DNA of 40,829 bases. Origin: a virus. The notes beneath the pieces were generated by a model. That model did not search any database. It was not told where the DNA came from and saw nothing but the letters and a program-made list of their open reading frames with translations. The translations under genes and the position numbers were made by a program. The stretch's first letter is position 1; each line of letters starts with the position of its first letter. The stretch is taken from positions 1 to 40,829 of IMG/VR virus record IMGVR_UViG_3300043399_000937; one strand, written 5' to 3'. Below are positions 13,114-20,222 of the stretch, piece by piece.

Positions 13114-13673
13114 TAGACTACATTCAAATTAATAATACAACGCATTCCGTTTTTAGGTTGCTCTGCTGTATGATAGTAGCTACCATCAAATAGCACAACT
13201 CGCCCTTGCTTTGGTGTTACTCTTGCTAATACAGGAAAATCCTCTGCATGTAAATTCCTATTTTGGTAATCAATATTCCTGTGATCGCAAATAATAGTAT
13301 CGCCATCTGCGTCCATTACGTAATATAAGACTACCAAATGATCTTCGTGTGGATCAATATCCGTATGCAAATTATCTACTTCTGTTCCAATTACATTTGG
13401 GTTAAGTGGAAACTGTAAAATAGTTTTACCTTGGAGTATACCGTTAAACTTATATTTCATTTTTTCAGCACCAAGATGTCCGAGAATATCAACATCCAAT
13501 GCACTTACCTTATTACCGTTTGCATATAATCTATGCGTCATACAAGGGCGTTGCTGCACCCCTGTGCCAAACGTAACGTCTTGGGTATAAAACCAAGGAA
13601 ACTGTTCCCCAAGCACCCATGCTTTATAGCGTTCCTGTAAACTTACAGGAATAAAATCATCAATGACTAGCAT
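13113..13673 (-). CDS. 2-oxoglutarate/Fe(II)-dependent oxygenase, 186 aa
   Basis: The facial triad is visible: H103 and D105 in NLHTDID, and H168 in SYYHTAE, followed by R178, which would bind 2-oxoglutarate. The double-stranded beta-helix is bracketed by LVVLYYV and GRVVLFDG. Such phage enzymes hydroxylate proteins, nucleotides or small molecules; the substrate cannot be told here. Its 3' end overlaps tilS, raising the possibility of a tRNA or translation-related substrate, which is only a neighbourhood inference. Confidence 0.88.
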   Translation of the reverse strand: MLVIDDFIPVSLQERYKAWVLGEQFPWFYTQDVTFGTGVQQRPCMTHRLYANGNKVSALDVDILGHLGAEKMKYKFNGILQGKTILQFPLNPNVIGTEVDNLHTDIDPHEDHLVVLYYVMDADGDTIICDHRNIDYQNRNLHAEDFPVLARVTPKQGRVVLFDGSYYHTAEQPKNGMRCIINLNVV

Positions 13674-13900
13674 TATCCAATAATCTCTTGAAACTTTTCA
13701 GCTACCTCAGGGGCAAGCTTTTGTAGTAGTTCGGTTTTACCAGATAACCCACTTTCATATTGGTCCAACGCCCATGCAAGCTTTGATCTAATATTTTTGA
13801 TTTTACGGCTTTTGTTTTTATCGTCTTGAACTTGCTCTAGAGCTTCTTCAAGATAAGCATTAACTTTTTGCCATCTTTCCATTTGTCTGTTGTCTAGCAT
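13673..13900 (-). CDS. Hypothetical helical protein, 75 aa
   Basis: It begins MLDNRQMERWQKVNAYLEEA and is predicted helical throughout, with a charged QVQDDKNKSRKIKNIRSKL stretch. It is the first gene of the oxygenase-tilS-tRNA operon behind a good early promoter, with a TAGGAG ribosome-binding site. Function unknown. Confidence 0.75.
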   Translation of the reverse strand: MLDNRQMERWQKVNAYLEEALEQVQDDKNKSRKIKNIRSKLAWALDQYESGLSGKTELLQKLAPEVAEKFQEIIG

Positions 13901-13920
13901 AGTTGAACTCCTATGCTAAC

Positions 13921-13949
13921 AATATAGTTGATGTGTTACATCAAGTCAA
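13921..13949 (-). promoter_or_regulatory. Sigma70-like promoter of the oxygenase-tilS operon, palindromic spacer
   Basis: TTGACT, a 17-bp spacer and TATATT lie 20 bp upstream of the ATG at 13900. The inverted repeat TTGATGT-AAC-ACATCAA fills the spacer and overlaps the end of the -35. It starts just after the terminator of the upstream gene. Confidence 0.85.
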
Positions 13950-13952
13950 AGG

Positions 13953-13981
13953 AAAAAAAGGGGCTCATATTTCAGAGCCCC
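13953..13981 (-). terminator. Rho-independent terminator after the DUF992 gene
   Basis: GGGGCTC and GAGCCCC form a 7-bp GC-rich stem around an 8-nt loop, followed on the minus strand by seven T. Confidence 0.9.
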
Positions 13982-14001
13982 AATTTAATTTACAAAGTAA
14001 A

Positions 14002-14499
14002 TTACTCTGCGCGGAGACGTAGTGAACCTACGCCAGCAGCAACGTTAAGCCCAGTCTGGGCACCAATGCTGAGTGGTTGTAGTGCAATGCTCTTCTTGAA
14101 ACCACCAAGTAGAGCGTTAGCTGTTACACCAACAACAGCAGTGGCTTCGGCGCTAGCACCGAGGTAAGTACCTGCGAGACTCTCTGGCTGAGCCTTGCCT
14201 GGAGCAATAACAGCCCAAACAAGTGTCTGTGCGCCAGTTACACCAATGTCTACTCCAAGACGGCTAAGCTCAGCGGAATAAAGCTGCTCTTCACCGTTAA
14301 TGCCCTTATAAAGGCAATCAGCTTCCTTAACGGAACCAATAACCCAACCAACGCTAGAATCAAAATGGCAAGTTAATGTGCCAACCTTAAAACCGGCGCT
14401 CTTTGAGCTTGCATCTGCTGCCATACCAGTTACGGTCATACCAACAAGGGCGAGTGCTGCAACAGCAGACTTAATATAGTTCTTCAATGTATTCTCCAT
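14002..14499 (-). CDS. DUF992-family exported protein, 165 aa
   Basis: After a signal peptide (MENTLKNYIKSAVAALALVG..., cleaved after GMA) the mature protein shows the DUF992 pattern: GTLTCHFDSSVGWVIGS, a second cysteine, RLGVDIG, WAVIAP, LAGTYLGASAEATAVVG, then SIALQPLSIGAQTGLNVAAG. I know DUF992 proteins from alphaproteobacterial envelopes, with unknown function. The codon and base composition is visibly more GC-rich than the surrounding genes, consistent with capture from a host. The ATG at 14497-14499 is used; the longer frame has no good start. Upstream, 14500-14602 holds no gene and no clear promoter. Confidence 0.88.
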   Translation of the reverse strand: MENTLKNYIKSAVAALALVGMTVTGMAADASSKSAGFKVGTLTCHFDSSVGWVIGSVKEADCLYKGINGEEQLYSAELSRLGVDIGVTGAQTLVWAVIAPGKAQPESLAGTYLGASAEATAVVGVTANALLGGFKKSIALQPLSIGAQTGLNVAAGVGSLRLRAE

Positions 14500-14602
14500 T
14501 CTAAAAGTTAATTGCTGGTTACGCAATCCAGCGTCATCTTTCGTGTGACCGATCTATCGTTCACGACACAACTTTACGGTATGTGCCTACCACTTTACAT
14601 TA

Positions 14603-14824
14603 CTAGCCGTTACTTACAAAGTCATTAAGTTTTTTGGCTTCTGTAATAATTTCCTCAGACGTTGGCATTGTTGGCAACTTTGGGAATGCAGTATTTGGAC
14701 TATTCTCACGCTCGTAAGTGTATTGGTCCATAAGTGCTTGGCGAGAGTTATACGCCTTTTCGTTTAGTGTGGTTTGTGCTAGTTTTAAGAGTTCCAAACG
14801 GATCTCATATGGATTTAATGACAT
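14603..14824 (-). CDS. Hypothetical protein, 73 aa
   Basis: It begins MSLNPYEIRLELLKLAQTTL, with an AAGGA ribosome-binding site, and has a Pro-rich middle (FPKLPTMPTSEEI). Small proteins with this opening are familiar in T4-like marine phages, but I cannot name a function. It follows the tmRNA gene directly and may be read from the same late promoter. Confidence 0.75.
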   Translation of the reverse strand: MSLNPYEIRLELLKLAQTTLNEKAYNSRQALMDQYTYERENSPNTAFPKLPTMPTSEEIITEAKKLNDFVSNG

Positions 14825-14849
14825 AGTTTTTCCTTTCTGTGTGTCTGTG

Positions 14850-15210
14850 TCAAATGTTGGGATTCTGTTCCAAGGCTCCCAACGGCCCGTTGAGCTTATG
14901 CTGCTACGAGGTCGCGATCGCGAACTACGATAGACTGAGCAATTTGCTCGTTACGAACGAAGTTATCGTTTGCATTTATTATCTGCGCTGTAAAGTCAGT
15001 CGCCTCACTGTAAACTCCCTTGCCCTTATTTCACTCTTGTCGATCCTAGTTCACCCCCATCAAAAGCACAGCCCGCTTTGCCTATTTCAGCTTATCCAAG
15101 AAACGACCTGGCATATTTGCAACTATGTTGTCCAGGCGGCTGTGTTTTTGGTGGAGGTGTGGGGTACCGCCCCCCAGTCCAATAAGTCTTTAAAGCACTA
15201 TCAACGCTTA
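14850..15210 (-). ncRNA. ssrA: Circularly permuted two-piece tmRNA (alphaproteobacterial type)
   Basis: Reading the minus strand, the acceptor piece comes first. A T arm (UGGGG, 7-nt loop, CCCCA; 15160-15176) leads to CACCUCCACCA ending at 15149. About 90 nt later the coding piece starts with GGGGGUGAACUAGGAUCGAC (15058 down). GGGGGUG pairs with CACCUCC to form the 7-bp acceptor stem, including the G3-U70 pair that specifies alanine. AAUAAG (15030-15025) pairs with CUUAUU (15186-15181) to form helix 2. A tag frame follows at 14973-14896, then a 7-bp hairpin (GUUGGGA/UCCCAAC, 14883-14856). The precursor must be cut in the intervening loop. Outer ends are approximate. tmRNA rescues stalled ribosomes and tags their products. 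Confidence 0.92.
14896..14973 (-). other. tmRNA proteolysis-tag reading frame, 25 codons plus stop
   Basis: The resume codon GCA (14973-14971) starts a tag reading ANDNFVRNEQ... and ending DLVAA before TAA. ANDN openings and VAA endings are typical of alphaproteobacterial tags. At 25 residues it is longer than the usual 10-15. No Shine-Dalgarno is expected, since the ribosome enters by trans-translation. Confidence 0.85.
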
Positions 15211-15216
15211 CAAAAG

Positions 15217-15224
15217 TATTTATA
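15217..15224 (-). promoter_or_regulatory. T4-type late promoter of the tmRNA
   Basis: A perfect TATAAATA overlaps the end of the DUF2061 gene. Transcription would start near 15210, just upstream of the tmRNA acceptor piece, so the tmRNA would be made late. Confidence 0.75.
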
Positions 15225-15402
15225 GCTTCTTTATTCTTCCCCAGTCAATATTAGTCCACACTCTTTCGTGGAAATAATACGCAATAGTTTGGACAATATT
15301 CATAAGGATTGCGGCTTCCCAACCAGCCCAGTATGCCGCAATTACGGTTGCTATAATTCGCCAAGTAATGGCTTTTACAATTGATCTACTATGTGTTTCC
15401 AT
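15220..15402 (-). CDS. DUF2061 membrane protein, 60 aa
   Basis: The sequence matches the short DUF2061 pattern: RSIVKAITWRIIATVIAAYWAG, a second hydrophobic helix, and the ending YYFHERVWTNIDWGR. Two membrane helices are expected (about residues 12-27 and 30-43). The family is widespread in bacteria and present in some phages; function unknown. The ATG stands only seven bases after a CATAAATA late box, with no room for a ribosome-binding site. Confidence 0.85.
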   Translation of the reverse strand: METHSRSIVKAITWRIIATVIAAYWAGWEAAILMNIVQTIAYYFHERVWTNIDWGRIKKL

Positions 15403-15409
15403 GTCGGGA

Positions 15410-15417
15410 TATTTATG
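15410..15417 (-). promoter_or_regulatory. T4-type late promoter, possibly leaderless
   Basis: CATAAATA is followed by seven bases and then the DUF2061 ATG. By T4 spacing, transcription would start at or next to the start codon. Confidence 0.55.
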
Positions 15418-15712
15418 CGTAGGTCAATCTATACATAATAGCCATGTCCTCTAAAGTTTGGACAGTTTCTTCAAATGTTTTGATTAACTTACGATGACGA
15501 GTAGTTTGCTTTTTAAGCCGACGACAATTAGTTTCTTCTCGTGCAATATGCATTGCATACTGGTCTGCATTAGTCATCAACTTGTAAAGCATACTATGAT
15601 CTCGCCATGCGTGTGCCATTTCAGCACCCTCGCCCCTCAATTGAATTGATTTCCAAAGCGTCCCGCGCTTTTGATTCCAATCCGTAAAATCATAAAAGAA
15701 ATTGTGTTCCAT
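15413..15712 (-). CDS. Hypothetical protein, 99 aa
   Basis: The ATG at 15710-15712 gives MEHNFFYDFTDWNQKRGTLW; a TTG five codons earlier is possible. The second half is a charged helix (REETNCRRLKKQTTRHRKLI) that may form a coiled coil. It lies between the hub gene, whose transcription ends here, and the DUF2061 gene. Function unknown. Confidence 0.7.
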   Translation of the reverse strand: MEHNFFYDFTDWNQKRGTLWKSIQLRGEGAEMAHAWRDHSMLYKLMTNADQYAMHIAREETNCRRLKKQTTRHRKLIKTFEETVQTLEDMAIMYRLTYA

Positions 15713-15753
15713 AACTACGTTATACAATCAACTCGTTTTTATGCAACCAATTT

Positions 15754-18700
15754 TTAGTAATTATTGGCAATATTTTGTAGCAATGCCTTACTTACACTTT
15801 GGACACCAAAGATATCTTGGAAATCTCCTTCCATCATACCTAAATGGAAAGATGCACTTGCAGTTAATATTCGTTGTAATATAGTAACTACTAAGTCCAA
15901 TCTAACTCCAATTGAATCCAAATATTCTTCAGTTGAATTAGATAGTTTTTGATTGAATACATCATTGGTCAAATTTTCCTTACTAATAATTGCTGAAACA
16001 ATTTCTTTGTAAGGACCAATAATGTAACCATCTGTAGGTAACTCATATGCATATCCTATAGCTAGTTCATCCACAGATCGTACATATATTTCATTATTTT
16101 GATTATTGTTATAAACTTCTGCTAATGCATCACTCATTATTAAGTTGCCATCAACATAGAAAATCATTTGACGTATTATGTTTTGTATCAAAATATCAAC
16201 ATCACTTTGAATAGTAGTTTGTTGATTTTTAATTCTATCTAAAACATATGCGTTATACATTTTATCAGTAGCGTTTTGTACCCAAATTTCACCAGCGCGA
16301 GTTGGGTTTGGTGTCCAAATTCCAGTGTGATCAATAAAGTTAACTGACTTGTTTGCATCGCTACCGTCAGTTAACACATAACCATATGCTGGCGGGGCCA
16401 TGCCATAATTGCTTAATCTTTGAACGTTTCTGCTCTGCTTCATAATTGCATCAATACGTTGACCATGATAATCGTTTGTAACTAGCCTGCTTAAGAAATC
16501 TGCCGGGCGACCATGACCTGTATCTAATGCCAATGACTCTAAACTATTTGCAAGTTGCCAAATATCAACTATCTTTGATTCTACTTTTACAGAATCAACT
16601 TGGTACTTTGCAGTAATTAATGTACCTACAGAAGGTGGAGTATCAAACACGAGTTGATTAGTAGTAGAATTGTAGGTATAATTTAATCCCTCAGCTTGTT
16701 GTACTCCGCTTAAACTTACTTGAAGACCAGATGCAACGGTACTATATAGCGGGAAGTTAGTTGTAACACCGTCACCTCTATAATGAGTTGTCCTGTTTGG
16801 ATCTCCAAACTCAATGCCATACTTTCCACGCATCTTTTGTTCGTGTGCTAAGAACTCTGCACTCATAGTATGTAATGCTTCGAGCTCGTAAAGTTTGTTT
16901 TCTAAATCTGGATCTGCATTTGAAAGTGTTTTAATAAAATCTAAATCATACTCAATAGCATCAACAATATCTGATACCGCGTCATCTAATGTTAGGTAAT
17001 CACCAAATGTATATACTGATACTGCAGGAACTCTCACATAATCTATACCAAGTACATTAACAATTGTTGGCGCAGTTAGTGTATCTGTTAACAACCCCAT
17101 TAATTCATATAGATCATCAGTAACAGAATCATCATACAATTCTTGTAGAAGTGCATCTATTTTTGGTAGCGTATCATTATGTACATAACCTGCCATTGAT
17201 CCAATAAAGTCTGCAACAGTTGGTCCTTCACTACTAAACCAACTATTTGAAGGCATATCATAACTTAATTGTACATACTCATCAATTCTAATTGGTTGAC
17301 TTTCCTGTGCAAGTTCCTCATAATCCTCAACTGTTTCAAGACTAGCTATAATAAATCCAAGTTCTCGCAAAGTTTTTAATCTTCCAGTTCCACCACAAAT
17401 TGAAAGAGTTAATGCAATATCACGCAAGTTTTCAAACTTATTATATTCGTAGCTATTAGAAAAAATTATTTCTGGATCAAGTAAATCAGCAAGAGTTTTA
17501 ATGTTTACTGAAGGGTTAATTTCAAATGCTGTTTTAATTTGATTAATAACCTCTTCATCATTGATGTCAGTTAAAATTTCTATCAATAAATCGTGGTTTT
17601 CATCCCTTTGTAACTCTGCTAATGTTAATTTGTGTTCAACTAGTTTGCTTGTTAAACCAGATGTAATACCGTGACCGTGTTCAATAATTTGTCTTATAAG
17701 TTGTCCGGGTGTACCAATGTTTAATAAATCAGTTAGGTCGCCTAGTTTACCTAAGCTTATTAAATCAATTGCAAGAGCATTTAAATCATTACTTAGATTA
17801 CCAAATCCCTGTGTTATCATAGAATTGTAATCATGATACATTGATGTAAAACCATCAAATGTTGGTTTGTTAATTAATTCTTCTAATGCTTCTTTAAATG
17901 GAAGTGTAAAATCTTTTTTGTTTTCTACAGAATTTTGAAGTTTCACTTCAACAAATACAAGATTATCGGCAATGCCTTCTTGTGAAGATTCATTTGTAAT
18001 ACCTAGTGCAGTTAACTTACTTGATATATCAAATCCTGGCAACTGTGTGTTTGTTACAGCGGCAGCAGCACTCAATGACGCACTACCTAATGGACCGTTC
18101 GCGGCATTACCAAAAACTTGACTTACCGATCCTGTTAATGCACCTTTTAAATCTGCACCACTTGCGGCTGCACCCATTGCACCATTAAACACTTGACCAA
18201 AACCACCTAAGTTAGGCATATTTTGTCCAATTAATGAAGTAGCTTGATTTTTAATAACATCAGTCATAAGACCTGTTAAATTGCCACCTTGTAATGCAGC
18301 AGGAATTACACCTGTTAAGCTCGGTAATATTCCACCGCCAATACCTTGAACTAATCCTGAAATTTGACTTGTTATTTGTGTAAGCGGATTAGCTAATCCA
18401 CCAGATAGCATAGAACCAATAGGACCTGCTGCGGCCCCCAATGCTTGTTGCATAAGACCTTGTGCAGCAGCCATTGGATTTGCTCCCATAGCACCAAATG
18501 CACCTAGTGCGGCTCCCATTGCTCCATTTACACCAAGTCCTTGACCTTGTGACATACTTGATGCTGCGGCTGCTGCACCAGAAGAAATAGGTTTACAACC
18601 GCCACCTGAACCTTCTCCACAACCGCCACCTCCGCCGCCGCCAGCGCTTCCTCTAGATTCACCAGTTCCGCCGTTAGCTTCTTGACAAGTTGTTGGCCCA

Positions 18701-19365
18701 TCATACCGTGTATTACCTGGGTCTGAGTTATTAGGAGTATAAGGATTTGCCTTGCCTTCGCAGACTCTTCCTCTTTGTCCTACTGGACCACCATTCTGGA
18801 AGTGCATAGTATCGTGATAATAGTCACCACCAAAATTACCACCCCACCCAATTGCTCCACCCGAGTCTTGACAAACTTGACTGGCTAAAGATTCGTATGC
18901 TCTAAATGAAGGTGTATCGCCATTGTATAGGTTGTTTAAAGCGCAACCATTTTTATCTACAATTACAACGTCAACTGCATTACCGCTTGGATGCTTAGAG
19001 CTGCCAACGCTACGTGAACCAACGCCAGAAAACGCATAAGCTTTTAATCCAGTGTCTGCGTGTGCAGCGTTCCATTTATCTAAACTACCTTGTAATCCAG
19101 ATACAGGGCCTTTAATTCCGTTGTATACACCTGATCTTGGACCATTACCTCTGCTAGTAGCTTGTCCGTTACCCTGGCCACCATTAGCGCAAGGATCTGT
19201 GCCTGATTGTTTACCAAGTGCTTGATTTGCAGCTCTTTCTGCTACTGCTTTTGGATCTGAGAAAGAACCTAGAGCTGCACCGCCTGCTGACCCAGAAGGC
19301 AATGCTGGTGCTACTGCATTTTTTGCTGCATCTGTTGCTGTGTTAGTTGTATTTGTTTCTGCCAT
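15754..19365 (-). CDS. Baseplate hub/tail-lysin multidomain protein with M15 peptidase, 1203 aa
   Basis: After a low-complexity N-terminus comes a D-Ala-D-Ala carboxypeptidase-like M15 domain (about residues 95-192). It carries the zinc motif SKHPSGNAVD (H125, D132) and DTMHF (H188). A Gly-rich linker (about 230-260) and Ala/Gly-rich helices (about 265-440) lead to a long region without known motifs. Near residue 865 is a GDGVTTNFPL...GLNYTY beta-domain of the kind found in phage fibres. The next gene encodes the PAAR tip, so this is probably the tail protein that digests peptidoglycan during DNA entry, in place of T4 gp5 lysozyme. The PAAR stop lies just downstream in the same operon. The assignment to hub is inferred from size, peptidase and position. 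Confidence 0.8.
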   Translation of the reverse strand: MAETNTTNTATDAAKNAVAPALPSGSAGGAALGSFSDPKAVAERAANQALGKQSGTDPCANGGQGNGQATSRGNGPRSGVYNGIKGPVSGLQGSLDKWNAAHADTGLKAYAFSGVGSRSVGSSKHPSGNAVDVVIVDKNGCALNNLYNGDTPSFRAYESLASQVCQDSGGAIGWGGNFGGDYYHDTMHFQNGGPVGQRGRVCEGKANPYTPNNSDPGNTRYDGPTTCQEANGGTGESRGSAGGGGGGGCGEGSGGGCKPISSGAAAAASSMSQGQGLGVNGAMGAALGAFGAMGANPMAAAQGLMQQALGAAAGPIGSMLSGGLANPLTQITSQISGLVQGIGGGILPSLTGVIPAALQGGNLTGLMTDVIKNQATSLIGQNMPNLGGFGQVFNGAMGAAASGADLKGALTGSVSQVFGNAANGPLGSASLSAAAAVTNTQLPGFDISSKLTALGITNESSQEGIADNLVFVEVKLQNSVENKKDFTLPFKEALEELINKPTFDGFTSMYHDYNSMITQGFGNLSNDLNALAIDLISLGKLGDLTDLLNIGTPGQLIRQIIEHGHGITSGLTSKLVEHKLTLAELQRDENHDLLIEILTDINDEEVINQIKTAFEINPSVNIKTLADLLDPEIIFSNSYEYNKFENLRDIALTLSICGGTGRLKTLRELGFIIASLETVEDYEELAQESQPIRIDEYVQLSYDMPSNSWFSSEGPTVADFIGSMAGYVHNDTLPKIDALLQELYDDSVTDDLYELMGLLTDTLTAPTIVNVLGIDYVRVPAVSVYTFGDYLTLDDAVSDIVDAIEYDLDFIKTLSNADPDLENKLYELEALHTMSAEFLAHEQKMRGKYGIEFGDPNRTTHYRGDGVTTNFPLYSTVASGLQVSLSGVQQAEGLNYTYNSTTNQLVFDTPPSVGTLITAKYQVDSVKVESKIVDIWQLANSLESLALDTGHGRPADFLSRLVTNDYHGQRIDAIMKQSRNVQRLSNYGMAPPAYGYVLTDGSDANKSVNFIDHTGIWTPNPTRAGEIWVQNATDKMYNAYVLDRIKNQQTTIQSDVDILIQNIIRQMIFYVDGNLIMSDALAEVYNNNQNNEIYVRSVDELAIGYAYELPTDGYIIGPYKEIVSAIISKENLTNDVFNQKLSNSTEEYLDSIGVRLDLVVTILQRILTASASFHLGMMEGDFQDIFGVQSVSKALLQNIANNY

Positions 19366-19367
19366 AA

Positions 19368-19652
19368 TTAACTTTTACCCACAATGAATGTTGGACTGCC
19401 TGCAACCCTAGGATGACCACAAGTATCTTTATTTGTTTCTATTGTAACTTTTTTACCGCCCACAATAAATGAACTTGAACCTTCGTCGGTTTTTGCTTTG
19501 CAATGCTTTTTCACTTCGGGACATGGTTTATGAGGGCTGACTGGGCTCCCAATTGGAGCAACTGGGCGCCCGTCAATAATCATTGATTTATCACCGCTTA
19601 TTATTCTGCCACCTGCAGAATTACGGTCCCCTACCCTGTGTACTTTTGGCAT
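19368..19652 (-). CDS. PAAR-repeat tail-tip protein, 94 aa
   Basis: The start MPKVHRVGDRNSAGGRIISG and the spaced histidine and cysteine residues (SPHKPCPE, CGHPR) are typical of PAAR proteins, whose cone caps the tail spike and binds a metal ion (T4 gp5.4). The ATG at 19650-19652 has GGAAGGA seven bases upstream. An earlier ATG pair at 19710-19715 would add 21 residues but has no ribosome-binding site. It overlaps the upstream gene by 32 bp and ends two bases before the hub gene. Confidence 0.9.
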   Translation of the reverse strand: MPKVHRVGDRNSAGGRIISGDKSMIIDGRPVAPIGSPVSPHKPCPEVKKHCKAKTDEGSSSFIVGGKKVTIETNKDTCGHPRVAGSPTFIVGKS

Positions 19653-19968
19653 CGAGCAATCCTTCCAAACTGCTTGCTGGTTTAATGCCGCTTGTTCCGC
19701 GAGTGTATTCATCACTTACTTCTTTGCGAGTAAGCGCGGACATAGCTACTGCATTTCTTTGCAAGTTTATATTAACTGTATTTAACTCTACAGAAAACAT
19801 GCTTGGAAGCATACCTAAACTGCCCTGAGGTGTTGGCGCAAGTGTTACTGGTTTTGTAACAATAAACTCAGCCATTGTTTCACCTTGGTAACAAGCGATT
19901 ACTTCCTCACCAGTTATTAGTTTGAAAGTAACCACATCGCCTTGATTGTAACTTTTATTAAGAAGCAT
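19621..19968 (-). CDS. Hypothetical protein with Lsm-like beta-barrel pattern, 115 aa
   Basis: Residues about 10-50 (GDVVTFKLITGEEVIACYQG, then EFIVTKPVTL) resemble the strand pattern of small Sm/Lsm-like barrels common in T4-like marine phages. The tail is polar. The ATG overlaps the glutaredoxin stop (TAATG) and the 3' end overlaps the PAAR gene. Position among tail genes suggests a virion or tail-assembly role, but it follows the nrd genes too; function unknown. Confidence 0.7.
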   Translation of the reverse strand: MLLNKSYNQGDVVTFKLITGEEVIACYQGETMAEFIVTKPVTLAPTPQGSLGMLPSMFSVELNTVNINLQRNAVAMSALTRKEVSDEYTRGTSGIKPASSLEGLLDAKSTQGRGP

Positions 19969-20222
19969 TAAGCTGCTAACCTTTCCATAATTTCATGCTT
20001 GTGCATAGTCTTTAATGTAGTCCAACCACCATTAATAAGTGGTTCGTCTCCTGCATAAATTACAGGAAGTGTACGATGCCCTTGTGAACGAAGCCAATTA
20101 GCTTTGTCCTCATTAACTGTAATGTCTACTTCTACATAATCAATACCGTGATCGTTAAGATACTGTTTAGCGGCAGAGCAATATTGGCAACCTGGTTTTG
20201 TATATACTGTGAGTGTCTTCAT
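19968..20222 (-). CDS. nrdC: Glutaredoxin, 84 aa
   Basis: The CPxC-type redox motif is CQYC (C12, C15), preceded by YTKPG. The cis-proline motif TLPVIY and the glycine pair INGGW complete the glutaredoxin fold. Immediately downstream of nrdB with an overlapping start, it is the likely electron donor for the ribonucleotide reductase. Confidence 0.92.
   Translation of the reverse strand: MKTLTVYTKPGCQYCSAAKQYLNDHGIDYVEVDITVNEDKANWLRSQGHRTLPVIYAGDEPLINGGWTTLKTMHKHEIMERLAA

Noticed and set aside
14825-15225. Plus-strand 128-aa frame and a protein-coding reading of this region
   Set aside because: The pairing pattern, CCA end, G3-U70 pair and ANDN tag show that it is a tmRNA gene; no protein frame fits.
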